Shown: positions 11,395-23,864, counted from the first letter of the stretch. The stretch is DNA of 64,000 nucleotides from Bactericera cockerelli (GCA_024516035.1 CM044957.1:3321017-3385016); one strand, 5' to 3'. The notes: a model not told the origin generated them from the sequence alone. A program made the numbers and translations.

Positions 11395-12290
11395 CTAAAG
11401 AGAGAGAGAGAGAGAGAGAAGGAAGGGAGGGAGGGAAAGAGATAGAGATGGGGGGGGGAGAGAGAGAAAACAAAGATAGAGATGGGGGAGGGAGAGAGAG
11501 AGAGCGATTGAGATTGAGTGGTAGATACAGAGAAAAGGAAGGTAGAGAAATATGTAAAAGGGAGGGAGAGAGATAGAAAGAGATATAGAGAAGGGAGGGA
11601 GAGAGAGAAAGGGGAGATGAGATTGAGTGGTAGGTACAGAGAAAAGGAAGGTAGAGAGAGAGAAAGATAGTTAAAGAGACAGAGAGTTAGCTTGGGAGCT
11701 ATGTAGAGAGAGACAGAGAGAGAGGGAGTGACAGAGTTGAGAGGAAGAGAGAGTGAGAGAGATAGAGAGGTAGATAGAGAGAGAGAAATATACATTGAAG
11801 TAGAGAGAAAAGAGAGAGATTGATATTGAGAGGAAAATAAAGAGAGATAAAATAGGGAAGAGAGAGATAAATAAGGTAATATAGAAAGTGCTAAGGGAGG
11901 GAAAGAGAGAGTGAAAAGGCATAAATATAGAGGAAAGGTAGAGAGTGCTATTGAGAGGAAGCTAAAGAGAGTGAGGGAGAGATAAATAGGGAAATATAGA
12001 GGAGAGAGAGTGCTAAAAGAGGGAGGGAGAGGGAGAGAGAGAGATTCAGATTGAGAAGAAGGTAGATTGGGGGAGAGAAATATAATATAAAATGGAAAGA
12101 GAGAGAGAGAGAGAGAAGGGAGTTAGGGAGAGAGAGAGAGATAGGGAGAGAGAGAGATAGGGAGGGAGAGAGAGAGAGATAGGGAGAGAGAGAGATAGGG
12201 AGGGAGAGAGAGAGAGATTCAGATATGTAAAGAGAGACAATTCAGGGAGAGAAAGAGAGAGAGAGAGAGGGTGTGAGAGAGAGCGTACTA
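11395..12290. repeat. Polypurine (GA)n tract, about 0.9 kb
   Basis: Dense gagagaga and gggaga units run on the plus strand with few pyrimidines. A roughly 170-bp internal block (ggtagatacagagaaaaggaa) occurs at least twice (about 11520 and 11632). No gene is present. The following 12300-12880 bases are AT-rich with nothing recognisable. Confidence 0.85.
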
Positions 12291-12879
12291 AAGCTTCAGG
12301 GGTTATTTTCATTGATTACAACGTTGCCACTTGAATTCTTTTTACTGGAATAATCTACAGGGTGGCTCAGGAGATGGAAGACTCAAGTGAGTGGGCCAAT
12401 CAGGCAACAGTTCTAGCGGGATTTAACATCTTGTTGCTAGGAAACTAATACTAATAATGACTTAAATGACAAAAAAAATCTTGGTTAAATTGGTTTCAAC
12501 AAGACTATTTTGGAGATAGTTTCAAAAAAATAATTGATATCATCTGTAAGAGTTGTAAGTAATTATTAAAACTTAAATAATATGTATAATGTTATTTAGG
12601 TCTTGAAATTCTTTGTATCGTTCTAAAAATGAGATTTTGACATGAAGGTAGCATTTCTCTGAAAGCATAAATGTACTTTAAGCTTTTTCTAAAGAAAGAA
12701 TTACTTCCGAGAATATCAGACACATGGTATAATTATTATGAGTTAATATATGTAAACTACATATCTATGTATTATTATATCGAAAGTGTCAGTTCTTGTT
12801 TTTGTATTTTTTTTATTATTTTTTTCGTTTACGATCTACGACACTAGTGTGTCTCATTCGAGAATACACTTTTGTTGAA

Positions 12880-13735
12880 TCCCGGGTACAGGAGGTGAAG
12901 TGAGGAGGAGAAGATGAATGGGAGGGAGAATTAGGAGGAACGAGGAGGATGAGAGGTACATGGGGGAGGGGCAGGTTGGATGGAAGGTGTGAATGAGGGA
13001 GGAGCAAGCTGGATGGAAGGTGAATGTGGGAGAGAGAAGATGGATGGTAGATGAATGAGGGAGGAGCAAGCTGGATGGTAGGTGAATGGGGGAAAAGGTG
13101 GATGGTAGATGAATGGGGGGGAGAAGGTGGATGGAAGGTGAATGGGGGGGAGAAGATGGATGGGAGGGAGAATTAGGAGAAGAAGGATGATGAGAAGTAA
13201 ATGAGGGAGGAGCAAGCTGGATGGAAGGTGAATGGGGGAGGAGAAGATGGATGGAAGGTGAATGGGGGGGAGAAGGTGGATGGGAGAGAGAATTAGGAGG
13301 AGAAGGAGGATGAGAGGTACATGGGGGAGGGGCAATTTTGGATGGAAGGGAAACGAGGGAGGAGCAAGCTGGATGGAAGGTGAATGGGGGAGGAGAAGGT
13401 GGATGGGAGAGAGAATTAGGAGGAGAAGGAGGATGAGAGGTACATGGGGGAGGGGCAATTTTGGATGGAAGGGAAACGAGGGAGGAGCAAGCTGGATGGA
13501 AGGTGAATGGGGGGGAGAAGATGGATGGGAGGGATAATTAGGAGGAGAAGGATGATGAGAAGTACATGGGGGAGGGGCAGGTTGGATGGAAGGTGAATGA
13601 GGGAGGAGCAAGCTGGATGGTAGGTGAATGTAGGAGAGAGAAGATGGATGGTAGATGAATGGGGGGAGAAGGTGGATGGTAGGTGAATGGGAGGAGAAGA
13701 TGGATGGTAGGTGAATGGGGGAGAAGACCCTGTAT
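12880..13735. repeat. G-rich purine minisatellite with 123-bp higher-order unit
   Basis: Units of about 26-30 bp (ggatggaaggtgaatggggg, gaggagaaggtggatggga) repeat across the region. A larger block containing ggtacatgggggaggggcaa recurs with a spacing of 123 bp (13317 and 13440). Open frames reading Pro-Ser-Ile-His on the minus strand are artefacts of the repeat. Confidence 0.85.
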
Positions 13736-13939
13736 CCATCTCCAGAATTAATACTGGAGATGGATAGAGTGGAGGTGTGGAAATATTATGTAGGTAGAGA
13801 GTGGAAGAGTCATGGGAAATATATAGACGAGGGATAAGAGAGGTGTATAGAGGTGTATAATAGAGGTATACAGGGTCTACCAAAAACAAAGAACCACTGG
13901 AAATATCTAGAGAACGGATTGAAATTTTAAAAATTGCTA

Positions 13940-13983
13940 AAACAAAAGAAAGGGAGAGAGAGGGATAAATAAAGATAGAGAGG

Positions 13984-14022
<39 letters not shown>

Positions 14023-14440
14023 TGAGAAAAAGAAAGAGAGAGAGAGAGGGAGAGAAAGAGAGAGAGAGCAAGAGATGGGAAGAGAGAGAAAGGGGTCAGA
14101 AAGAGAGAGGGATAAGAAGTGTGAAAGGAATAGATAATTATGTAGGAAGAGAGAAAGAAAGAGAGAGTGGAATATGAAGATAAATAGAAAGTGGAAAACA
14201 TAAATGGATGAAGGAGAACAGAGAGAGAGAGAGAAAGAGGAAAGTAGGTACAAATGAAAGATTGATGGAGAAAGAGAAACAGAGAGAGAGAGAGAGAGAG
14301 CGAGAAGGGAAAAAGATAGAGATGGGACAGGGTAGGAAGAATAAGCAGATGGAGGAAGAGAGAGAGAGAGAGAGAAGAGAGAGAGAGATGGTAGGTATGA
14401 TGGATAGATAGATAACGGAAAGGTAAAGAGAGAGGTACAA
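13940..14440. repeat. Polypurine (GA)n tract, about 0.5 kb
   Basis: This is again a purine-only plus strand with gagagaga runs of up to about 25 bp. It has no coding content. Confidence 0.85.
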
Positions 14441-14667
14441 AACATATCCAGCAATATTTCCGTGTATAAATATTTTATACGCCTTGCCATTACCCGGGGC
14501 CCCAACTGCTAGCATAGCAATTGGGATTTTATTGCCTTCTGCTCTGCTGTGAGTTTCGGATTTATTATTAGAGAAGATCCTAATTCGGGAAAACAGGCTG
14601 AAGCCCCGAGTGCATTACAATAAGTTTCTTACAAATGAATAATAAGTTGAAGTATAATTCAATCATA

Positions 14668-14890
14668 ATCATCATCATAGGGTGGCGTCATCGTGAACGA
14701 TGGTAGCCAGACAGTGGAGGAATGACCCAGCACTTCTACCACTGTCTTTGCAAGGAGGCTAATAATTGACAAGGGCCCCCAGAACCAAGCCAATGCTGGT
14801 CTACTCCCTGTTTACAGTCTCCCAGCCAGACTGCTGTTCTACTTCCTGTTTATGGTCACCCAGCCAAACTACTGGTCTACTCCCTGTTTT
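14668..14890 (-). mobile_element. Interspersed repeat with (GAT)n-type end, second copy
   Basis: It matches the element at 5130-5360 (catcatagggtggcgtcatc, cagacagtggaggaatgac, tctactccctgttt). It is bounded on the right by a run of 14 T after 14887. Confidence 0.55.
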
Positions 14891-14969
14891 TTTTTTTTTT
14901 TAATTAAATCATAAAAGTAAAATAAATCTGACCCATAATATCTCATTCTGCTTTTAAACTCTATGTACC

Positions 14970-15245
14970 GAGCGTCGCGCGTCGATGGCCGTTGAATTCG
15001 CAAGTTCTCATTCAGTCACTGAAGATAAGCAACTTTGTGATTGGCGTCCTATTGGGAATTTTAAAAAATCCTTTCTTTGTAACCACCTAGATTCAATACA
15101 CCAGTTCTCGTTCTTCCAGCGAGGTTGGGATTTTGATGGGTGACCATTCAAATTCGAACCCTCGTGGCTATTCTCGGCCGCACTCAAGCTGGGTGAGGTT
15201 AATTTGAGTAGCTGGTTTTTTGGTTTTTCAGAGAATGGGGTAAAA
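14970..15245 (+). mobile_element. 5S rRNA-derived SINE copy, diverged
   Basis: It carries gcgtcgatggccgttgaatt and a diverged gttctcattcagtcactgaa followed by gataagcaac, matching the 5S rRNA-derived head of the better copy at 48815. A duplicated head fragment with ccagttctcgttcttccag lies at about 15090. The SINE body follows (ggtgaccattcaaattcgaa, gctgggtgaggttaattt). Confidence 0.55.
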
Positions 15246-15377
15246 AAACCCAGGCCCGTTTGACCGAATAGGCACACTAGGCACTGTGTCTCATTTTTTT
15301 TATAGGCTTTATTTGTTTATGGCAGGATTCTCACTGGAGTAAGCTCTTTCACCCAACAAAATTGCCGTGGTTGTATA

Positions 15378-16839
15378 TGTATATGTTAGCGGCAATGTTG
15401 ATTCTCAGGCACAGTTGACTATGCCTAGGCATAGTATACTATGCCTAAAATGAGCAGGAAAAGTTGATTTGAAAAAATATAATCAGCTTTGCCTAGGCAT
15501 AGTCAACTATGCCTAACTCAAATCAGGCAAAGTTGATTATTTATAAAAGATAAGATCAGCTTTGCCTAGGCATAATCAACTATGCCTAACATTCTTCAGT
15601 CAAAGTTGATTATGATTATGCGAGCGCACCCTTTTGTTTTGATTAGTTAGTTTTTAAATACTCATGCAGCAGTCTGTGTCATTTGTTTCTGTAAATCAGA
15701 GCTCTATTGAAGATTTTTTGACATTTTCATGTCTTTGCTCTGGCACATAACCAAAATTATGTAACGAAATTATGTAACGAAATATTAAATTATAAAAAGA
15801 GAGAAGAGAAAAAGTATGTGTCATGCGCACAATACGAAATTTGGTCAGTTAAGTTTTAGACCTTGAATAGTAAAGATGAAAATGTCCCAATGGTTGCAGA
15901 CCGTATGCAAGCGTTTTTTTTTGTTTTTTAAGGACAATGTTTCTTTACGGGAAATGATTCAACCAAGAATGGTTGTACAAGATGTCTAACTTGTACAGCA
16001 TAACCTATTTATTTTCCCCCCCTTCCCCTCCCCCTCCTCCCGTCTCTCTCACTCTCTCTCTCTCGTGAATTTTTTCCAAATATTTTTTTTTTTTTAATGT
16101 TTTTTTTTTTCTTTTTGGCTAAAGTAGTTTCATCATGTCCCAATCTAACGCAGACATTTTTCGTGAGACGTTAATATTAAATCGTAAAGTTTGCAAGTTG
16201 AATTCGATAACACTCACAAAGCTAAGATACGATAGTTTCATTCAAAAAGTGAAGTGTCTGAAAGTTGCAGCAAAAAAGGAAAGTAATGATCTCAGGTTTC
16301 CCTTAGATCAGTTGCATCATCACAAGCAATCGGAAATGGGCAGGGATTTGCTCGATGTTACTGTCAGACAAAATGCTTCACCAAAAAGTGTTTTTGTAAA
16401 AAGAAAAAAGTTCTTTGCAATTCAAAGTGTCATGGATCATTACCGTGCGGTAATAAATAGTGCGGCCGACAAATTTTAACCAAATAAATAATAATTATTC
16501 ACTATTCACATTATTTTTCGATTATTCACTTTTGCATATTATTGTTATTATTTTGGTTCTAGGTAAATCAACTTTGACACATTAATTGTAGACATAGTTA
16601 ACTATGACTAGTCAATGTAGATTAAGATTATCATTTTTAATTTTAGATCAACTTTGCCTAACTTATGCCAGGCATAGTTGACTTTGCCTAGGCATAGTCA
16701 ACTATGACTAGTCTTTGTTGAATAAAAAATGTGATGTTTCATTTTTAATCAACTTTGCCTAAAACGAGCAGACATAGTTGACTCTGCCTAGGCACAGTCA
16801 ACTTTGCCTGAAGAATCAACATTGCCGCTAACATATACA
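15378..16839. mobile_element. DNA-transposon-like element with inverted ends and palindrome clusters
   Basis: The left end reads tgtatatgttagcggcaatg and the right end is its exact inverse, with similarity continuing inward (gttgattct, caggcaaagttgact). Five palindromes centred on cctagg (15424, 15492, 15565, 16687, 16787) with flanking tgcctaggca/agttgac sit only in the two end regions. This is the layout of transposase-binding sites. I found no clear target duplication. The centre carries the ORF at 16135-16479. Confidence 0.7.
16135..16479 (+). CDS. 114-aa protein of unknown function inside a TIR element
   Basis: A single open frame starts at ATG 16135 and ends at TAA 16477-16479. It lies between the two palindrome-rich ends of the surrounding element. 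The protein is basic and looks like real coding sequence, unlike the repeat ORFs nearby. It begins MSQSNADIFRETLILNRKVC, contains LRYDSFIQKVKCLKVAAKK and ends VMDHYRAVINSAADKF. I do not recognise the family. It has no signal peptide or membrane segment, and too few Cys and His residues for a zinc finger. The short length and position suggest the N-terminal piece of a transposase or an accessory DNA-binding protein of the element (inference). It could also be a chance ORF. T-rich tracts precede it (16080-16112). Confidence 0.45.
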   Translation: MSQSNADIFRETLILNRKVCKLNSITLTKLRYDSFIQKVKCLKVAAKKESNDLRFPLDQLHHHKQSEMGRDLLDVTVRQNASPKSVFVKRKKFFAIQSVMDHYRAVINSAADKF

Positions 16840-17319
16840 TCATTTATCGCGCCATTGCTGAAAGCCGACATTTGACCCAAATCACAGCCGCGCCGCCACA
16901 CAAAAGGGGCACTACTCTTCGTTGTGCCTAGGGCCCTTGCAGGGTGTAAAATGGGCGTGAAAAAACCCCCATTGTGATATGACCCTGCAGTTGAAAGTGA
17001 CCTTAAGACCAAATTAAAACAAAACCATAGAAGTAAACCGTATTAATTTTATATCTTTAGAAAGACAATTACAATTTCACACATAAAGCTCTCTGTCAAT
17101 ATCCCTTCATATATTATATTTGGATTCTAGGGCCTCTTATATCAGTCTAGCAACACTGTACAAGAGCCCTGACAGTGAGAAAATTGCCCTTGATGTGGTG
17201 ATTTTAGGGCCACTAACTATGATCTGTTTGACAACACTGTACTATACATTTATTACTTCCGAAGAAAACGTAGATAGAAGGAATCCTATAAATGGATTTG
17301 ATGATAAAGAAAAGCAATC

Positions 17320-17580
17320 GAGAGACAAAGGGAGAAAAAGGAAAGGAGAGAGTTGAGAGAGAGAGAGGGGGAGAGGGGGAGAGAGAGAGAAAGGAATACA
17401 TAAAAGTAATTGAGAAAGAAAGCAGGAGCAAGAATTGATGTTGGGGAGAGAGAGCAAGGGAGAAAGAGAGAGAGGAAGAAAGAGAAAGATGGGGAGAGAG
17501 AGAACGAGAGAGAGAGAGAGGGAGAAAGAGAGAGAGAGGAAGAAAGAGAGAGATCGAGGGGAGAGAGAGAGAGAGACAGT

Positions 17581-17611
<31 letters not shown>

Positions 17612-17960
17612 TGAGAAATGGAGAGGAAGTGAGGGGATTAGTGATCGAAAGAGAGACAGAAAGGGAGGGAGAGATAGAGAAAATGGCATGGGAGAGAAGG
17701 ACTTAGTGATAGAAAAGAAAGAGAGAGAGAGAAGAATTTGACAGGGAGAGAGAGCTCTCAATGAGAGAGTTATCGTAAGAGAGAGAGAAAATGAGTGATT
17801 ACGAGGAAGAGTAGAGAGAAGTTTACGATTGAGAGGAATAAAGATATAAAAGCGGGAGAGGGAGAGAGATAGAATGACATATAGATGGGGGCAGAGAGGG
17901 AGAGAAAAAGAGAGAGATAGAATGGGGTGGAGAGGGAGAGACAGATAACTATAGAGAGGT
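17320..17960. repeat. Polypurine (GA)n tract, about 0.6 kb
   Basis: The plus strand consists almost only of A and G in gagagag and gaaagag units. Open frames in it (Arg-Glu-Arg-Glu on plus, Ser-Leu on minus) are compositional. The 16850-17320 interval before it has a 5S-SINE tail remnant near 16960-17010 and nothing else recognisable. Confidence 0.85.
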
Positions 17961-18128
17961 AGAGTTAGTTTGAGTAGAATATTCCGACTATCGCAAGAGC
18001 GGATGCAGAGGAAATAATCGTAATGGAATATTTTGTAAAATACTCCATATTTTTTGTCAAATTTTTTTACATAATATACCTGTAAGAAAATACCTAAATT
18101 CCTAATGTTGAGAAAAAAAAATCTTTTA

Positions 18129-18162
<34 letters not shown>

Positions 18163-18167
<5 letters not shown>

Positions 18168-18418
18168 GGGGTTTAACGTCGCTTTCAACTGCCATGGTCA
18201 TATCACGACGGGGGTTTTACCCTCCATTCGCAGGAAACTCACAAACCTGCTACTCACATTGACCTCACCCAGCCTGAGTGGGGCCGGGAAAAGCCAGCGT
18301 CACGAGAATTAGAATTTGAATGGTCACCCATCCAAGTCTTAACCTCGCTGGATGTCGCTTAACTTCGGTGTTCTGAAGGGAACCGGTGTATTCAACATGC
18401 CATCGACGCTGGCTTTTA
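18163..18418 (-). mobile_element. 5S rRNA-derived SINE, nearly full length, with target duplication
   Basis: Read on minus it starts gccagcgtcgatggcatgtt and carries the 5S-like promoter core caccggttccc and caccgaagttaagcgac. The body ends gtttaaccccaatt plus a poly(A) of about 30 (18131-18162 as T). A direct repeat (ttttaagctttt) lies on both sides (about 18124-18135 and 18415-18426). It is almost identical to the copy at 44438-44700, so both are recent. Confidence 0.85.
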
Positions 18419-18419
18419 A

Positions 18420-19700
18420 GCTTTTAGATCTATGAATGTCATCTCACATCAGGAAATATGGGCCATTCCCTCACCTGTCCTGTTTTGGGCCAGTGAGTAA
18501 CGAACATTTTCGCCTGCCTGGGGCCTGCACACACGTTCGAGAATTTCTTCAGAAATATTCCAACTTTCACAGACATCAGGGCGTTTATAAAGCTTTGAGA
18601 AGCAGTTGGGTTTCGGATGTCACCTCTCTATTCTCCGCTCTCCAAGAGAGTATGGTTGAGGTTGTTGGCATCTTCTACCTCTTCTGTACCGTTAGCTTCT
18701 CTACCTGATTTTATTATTATTATCTTACCTGGTTGCAGGGTATTCAGTGAAACCCTTACAATTCACACTGCGGCCAAATTAGTTCTATTGTGACCAGTTG
18801 ATTCTATTTGGCGGTTTTACCCTCAATCGTACCAGCTACCCACATTAACCACACCCAGCCTAGGTAGGGCCGGAAATGCCAGCCTCACGTGTTTGGATGG
18901 AACAGAATTTTCGTCGAAAAGTCTGCCCAAAGTTGAACTCTATACTACGGGCAGTAGTCACATCCATTATGTGGCGTAAGGCTTTCTCACCCTAATGCTC
19001 TGAAGTGGTTGCTTCTGAACGAGGTTCCATTTTGGTCTTTACTGGGAAGTGGCTCCACGTGCCCGGCCTCTTGTGGATTAAGGCTTTGTTTGAGCAGCCA
19101 TTTGAACCGCTTCTTTGCAGCTCCTGAGAGTCTCATAAAGATATCTTTGTCATAAAGATATCAGCTTCTGAGAGATATTCCTGTTAGTAGCATTTAACTA
19201 CAGGGAAAACACTTCAGGGTCTTATTCTTAGCCGAGAGCCACACGGGCACACGGTTCTCTTTCTTTCTCTCCCTATTTCATCCCTGCAAATAAAATGACA
19301 GGACGATTCATCACTTTTTAATCTTAATTTTAATCTATTTACATACTGTATTATGTAATATTTAAGTATGTATATTTTAACATAATATTGTGGGTATACC
19401 CGATCATACAGGTAAATGCAATATATACTCGTAGTATTATTGCGTGTGCAATTTGTATGCATAAAAAAATAAATAAAAACTTTTGGAAAGAAAATCAAGT
19501 AGGTTCTAATACAATTTGAAATCCAAGCTCTTGGTAGTCTAGAAGAGATTAGATAAGGGTAACTTAATGAAGAGATTAAGCTCTTTACCTTCGAATCTCC
19601 TCTGATGCTTATGAAGTTCTAGTTTGTACCTTTGGGTGGAAATTGTCGACGCTATGACAGTATTATGTCCAGCCTGCATCCCCGACTGAGCTTTCATCGG
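18420..19700. other. Gene-free stretch with SINE fragments
   Basis: Fragments of the 5S-SINE body (near 18830-18880, caccagcctag-like) and AT-rich sequence are present. No exon, RNA gene or complete repeat was recognised. Confidence 0.45.
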
Positions 19701-19709
19701 ATGTGTTGA

Positions 19710-20157
19710 GATGAAATGGGGAGGTATAGGGGGGGGGAAGTTTTAGAGGGGGGAAGGGAGAAGGAGGGGATGTATATGGGAGGTATGTGGAGAGAGCACA
19801 TGTGAGGGAGACATGGGAGGTATGGGGAGGAAGTGTGGAAAGAGGGTATGGACATAGGAGAGAGGTGGGGAGGGGGACTTGTGAGGGACATATGGGAGGT
19901 AAGGGGAGGGATTGTGGAAAGAGGGGATGGATATAGGAGAGAGGTGGGGAGGAGGGACATGTGAGGGAGATATGGAAGGAGGCAGGGTGAGGAAGACAGG
20001 ACTGGAGGGAGAGAGGGGAGGACGATTATGACGCAACAGAAAGGTAAAGCGACATTGGATAAGGTAAAGGGTGGAACAATAAAATCTCTCCTCCCTCCTG
20101 TAGATCCCTTGTCTTCCTCCTTCCTTTCTCTCCCTCAATCTCTCTCTCCATATCCAT

Positions 20158-20223
<66 letters not shown>

Positions 20224-20420
20224 GTTTTTCTACCTCTCTCTTTCTATTTCTACCCTTCTCTCTCCTATCTTCTCTCTATATGTATCTCTCTCTCTCTCCC
20301 TCTCTCTCTCTCTCTCCCATTTCTATTTTTCCACCTCTCTCTTTTTAGTTCTACCCTTGTGTCTCTTATCCTCTCCCTATATATATGTATATCTCTCTCT
20401 CTCTTTCTGGCTCTTTATCA
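19710..20420. repeat. Purine tract followed by pyrimidine tract
   Basis: 19710-20030 is purine-rich on plus with units such as gggaggtatggggagg and gtgtggaaagaggg. A roughly 105-bp block recurs near 19820 and 19920. From about 20090 the plus strand switches to pyrimidines, with a (TC)n run of about 60 bp (20160-20218) and tctctctat units to 20420. Open frames here are artefacts. Confidence 0.85.
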
Positions 20421-20860
20421 TACACATTACACCTACATAAATATGTATGTAGGTTCCACTTAATTCCCCCACTCTTCAGGATATAGGACATTATAGATAT
20501 CATTGAATGTATCAATTTTTAAACGACATTCCTCTGTATTCGTGTGTGTCCGACTGTATAGATTCTATAGAATATACATAAAGTAGAGACTATACATAGA
20601 GTATAGACTATAAATATATAAATTCGACTTATTTACTTATAACATGTTTTTTATAGTTTTACTTCTTACTTATCTACTGACTTTTGTGGTGAAGAGACAG
20701 ACAGTTGAGCCAGAGGTTGCGGGTTCTAAATACCCGTTTTTTTTTTTTTTCATTTGTTAGACAACCATACGACTAATCGAACTCAGGATCTCTGAACTAT
20801 GTGTAGACTGTTACACCACGGAGTCTGGCCTACAAATTTTAATTCCATGGCTACCTGAGA

Positions 20861-21365
20861 AGTGTTTCTTTTGAGGAAGCAAAGAATATCTACAAAGCTT
20901 TTCGAGAACTTCACAAAGCTTCTCGAGAATTGTCACTGTCTTCAATGAGGAAGTAAAGAATATCTCCTCAAAACCTCTCAAGAATTAACACTGTCTTCAT
21001 ATTTACAAAGCTTCTCGAGAATTGTCTCTGTCTTCAATGAGGAAGCAAAGAATGTCTTCACAAAGCTTCTCGAGAATTGTCACTGTCTTCAATGAGGAAG
21101 CAAAGAATACTTCTCAACCCCTCTCAAGGATTGACACCGTCTTCATATATTCACAAAGCTTCTCAAGAATTGTCACTGTCTTCAATAAGGAAGCAAAGAA
21201 TGTCTCCACAAAGCTTCTTGAGAATTGTCACTGTCTTCAATAAAGAACCAAAGAATATCTTCACAAAGCTTCTTGAGAATTGTCACTGTCTTCAATGAGG
21301 AAGCACAGAATAGCTTCACAAAGCTTCTCAAGAATTGTGACTGTCTTCAATGAGGAAGCAAAGAA
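20861..21365. repeat. Minisatellite, about 57-bp units
   Basis: Eight or nine units contain cttctcgagaattgtcactg and tcttcaatgaggaagcaaag. Some variants read acctctcaagaattaacac. No coding role is apparent. The preceding 20440-20860 is AT-rich, with tRNA-like SINE fragments near 20720 and 20800. Confidence 0.8.
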
Positions 21366-21837
21366 AGGAAAAGATATAAGAATATTTCCCTCTCCTTCCT
21401 CCAGGGAATAAACGCTTCGTGTCGTGGCAAAGGGAAATTTATTATTAGATCTCACAAGCAGGAGAAAGCAGTTTTCCGCTTTCGCTGAAAAAAAGAACCT
21501 TTTTCTCCTCAGCTCTTTTCCAACCAGGGAGTTGAAACAGACAGCGCGCTCTGGCGCGGAGAATTTGAAGCTTCCGATGAATAGTTGTGGTGGAGAGGGG
21601 GGGGGGGGTGTTTTCAGAAAGGAGAGAAAGATAGTGACAAATGTTCAGGGTGTACGCAAGGGAGCCCCCGTTTATTTCCCTGATATTTCTGGAAAAAGAC
21701 ACTATATAACCCGAAAAAGCAATAAGACCACCCTTTAGTCAAGACATATGAGTGTATTATTTTATTTATAGGGCGAGCTTGTTGTTGTTCCAGACTCCAG
21801 TGACAAACAGTGATACGAGAAGAAGTATTATGTGCTA

Positions 21838-22107
21838 GTAGTCACTGTGGCAGAGCGAGTTAGCGCGCTAGGCATTGCACACATGGTGACCTGGGTTCGA
21901 TTCCCAGCGGGGGATGATTTTTTCTGCTCTGTACTTGGATGTTCGGGGTCCACTCATATCTCGTGAGGAAAAATGAGTAGCTGCTTTAATGTGAAGCAGC
22001 GACCAGTGGCAGAATCTTAGGCAAAAAAATAATACAAGATAATATATATATATTGTAAATAAAGTGGTAAAGTCCTATGATTCTGCGCTACCCACTAAAA
22101 TTGTGAC
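21838..22107 (+). mobile_element. tRNA-derived SINE (gtggcagagcgagttagcgc family)
   Basis: This is a second full-length copy of the family at 9285. B-box ggttcgattcc and the body with tcgtgaggaaaaatgagtag are present, and the end reads gcgctacccactaaaattgtg. Confidence 0.8.
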
Positions 22108-22551
22108 ATAATAACACAAATAAAAAGCATTATTATTATTAAGTATTATGTGCTGGATTTAATGCACCTCTTATTGATAGAGCTGGCTATCATTAACAAA
22201 AAAATTGAAAAATTTAGGAAACCAGCAAACCCTCATTTACAAAAGTGTCACTGCTAACTTCACTGTACTATTGTTTCTCCTTCAGTTTTAATCTCTTTCA
22301 GTGATGTTACGTTGGATTTGCGTGATATATTGTAGATTTCGGTGTGTTGAAATTTAAAACTTCACTTTTCTGTTTGTGTTTTAGAAAATTCGAAACTCGA
22401 AAACTTTGAACTTGCAGATTATTCATTTAATTAAATAATAAATTAATGAGATAATATACAGGTAATCCAAAGTTTTAAGCAGGTTCCGTCTACTCACTTT
22501 CTACCCTAAAGGCTCTGTCTCCATAATCGGCGCGACCCTTTCTGCTTTGAA

Positions 22552-22674
22552 TTGCCACTGAGATTGGCTAGAACTTTGACAGGACCCACACAGGTTGCTC
22601 TTGTCTGGGCTATTGTGAACAGTTTACTAAGCCGGCTGTTGAAAGTTCATGGTGTAAGGAACTCAGTCAAGCAG
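22552..22674 (+). other. Possible 5' non-coding exon of SAP18
   Basis: A good donor, gcag|gtaagt, follows 22674. A matching acceptor (ttttccag, ending 23564) sits 29 bp before the SAP18 start codon. The sequence between is not translatable into SAP18. It is the best local candidate for an untranslated first exon, but the transcription start is not visible. The interval 22108-22550 holds nothing else recognisable, and 22815-22925 is a diverged MITE copy in the putative intron. Confidence 0.3.
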
Positions 22675-23593
22675 GTAAGTAACCATACTGAACTTGATAT
22701 CTTTTTAAAATATTTAATCAGTAAAAAGGTGCTATATTAAACTGATAGCATAAGAGGACTCCATGTCTTGAGTGAACAGTCTAAATAAAGCACTACTATA
22801 CTATAAGTAGGATAGCTATAAAATAGGATAATAACCAAGTTATAAAATAAGATTATAAGAAAGATAAGCCAGGGACCATTCCTCAAGTTGAGATAATCTG
22901 GCTTCTCTTTTTAATCTTGATTTATGATGATTAGTCCCTTGACCTAGCCACATAATGTACATCCATGAACAGGCAATGGACAGCAGGAAAAAGTGCACAA
23001 TTAGCTCTGTGTTTAGATACTTCCTTGTCACATTGAAAGGCCGACAATAATTTGTATTCAAAAATTGGTTATGGTTTTTTGTATGGAATACTTTATGGTG
23101 CACTCAACTTGTGTAAATCCAGCACCTAAATGGAAAGAGTCAGTTTTAGCCCATCAGAGGGGAGGTATACTACGGGATGGGCAAGATACAACAGAGACCA
23201 GAAGCATTTACAGTAGCTGCTGTTTCACAGCTACTAAATGGAAAAAACTGTGAAACATATTGAAAAAAAAGAAAAATGTACATCATGCAGCTCTTGTACA
23301 GTAAGTATTATGTCTCTGCTTATATTCAGAGTGCATATTAAATTAATCTTCAATTTGCTTAAATACATATAATGATCTACGTAGGTAAACAAAATTTTAA
23401 TTTTATAAATAATTCCTCTTCTGCACCTATCCATTTTAATTTTCATATTCATACCAAGACTTGGTACATTTCCAATTTTCTACATTGAGCTCTAGAGTAG
23501 GTTTGTAAATTATTGTATTTACTATTATTAAAGATTTTCAAATCACAATTTTGAATTTTCCAGGTACCTCTCCAATCTGTCCTTAATTCCAAT

Positions 23594-23864
23594 ATGGCTG
23601 CCATTGAATCATTTGTCACAAGCATTGAAGAGAAAACAGTGGATCGTGAAAAGACCTGTCCCCTTCTACTCCGAGTGTTTACAAGTTACGGAAAGCATAA
23701 TCCTGTTGCGGAATATAACAATGGGTTCCCACCCAACCAGCTTCAGATATACACATGGATGGATGCCACACTGCGGGAACTTACCAATCTGATTCGGGAA
23801 GTCAATCCAGAAGCACAACAGCGAGGCACTACCTTCTGCTTCACATTGCTTACTCCAGAGAGAG
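23594..23864 (+). CDS. SAP18: SAP18 coding exon 1
   Basis: It encodes residues 1-90 plus one base and ends at cagagag|gtaaat. Confidence 0.92.

Noticed and set aside
12931..14201. Proline/serine/histidine-rich ORFs over the G-rich minisatellite
   Set aside because: Repeat translation only.
18436..18708. 90-aa ORF
   Set aside because: No family resemblance, located next to a SINE, and no splice or start support.
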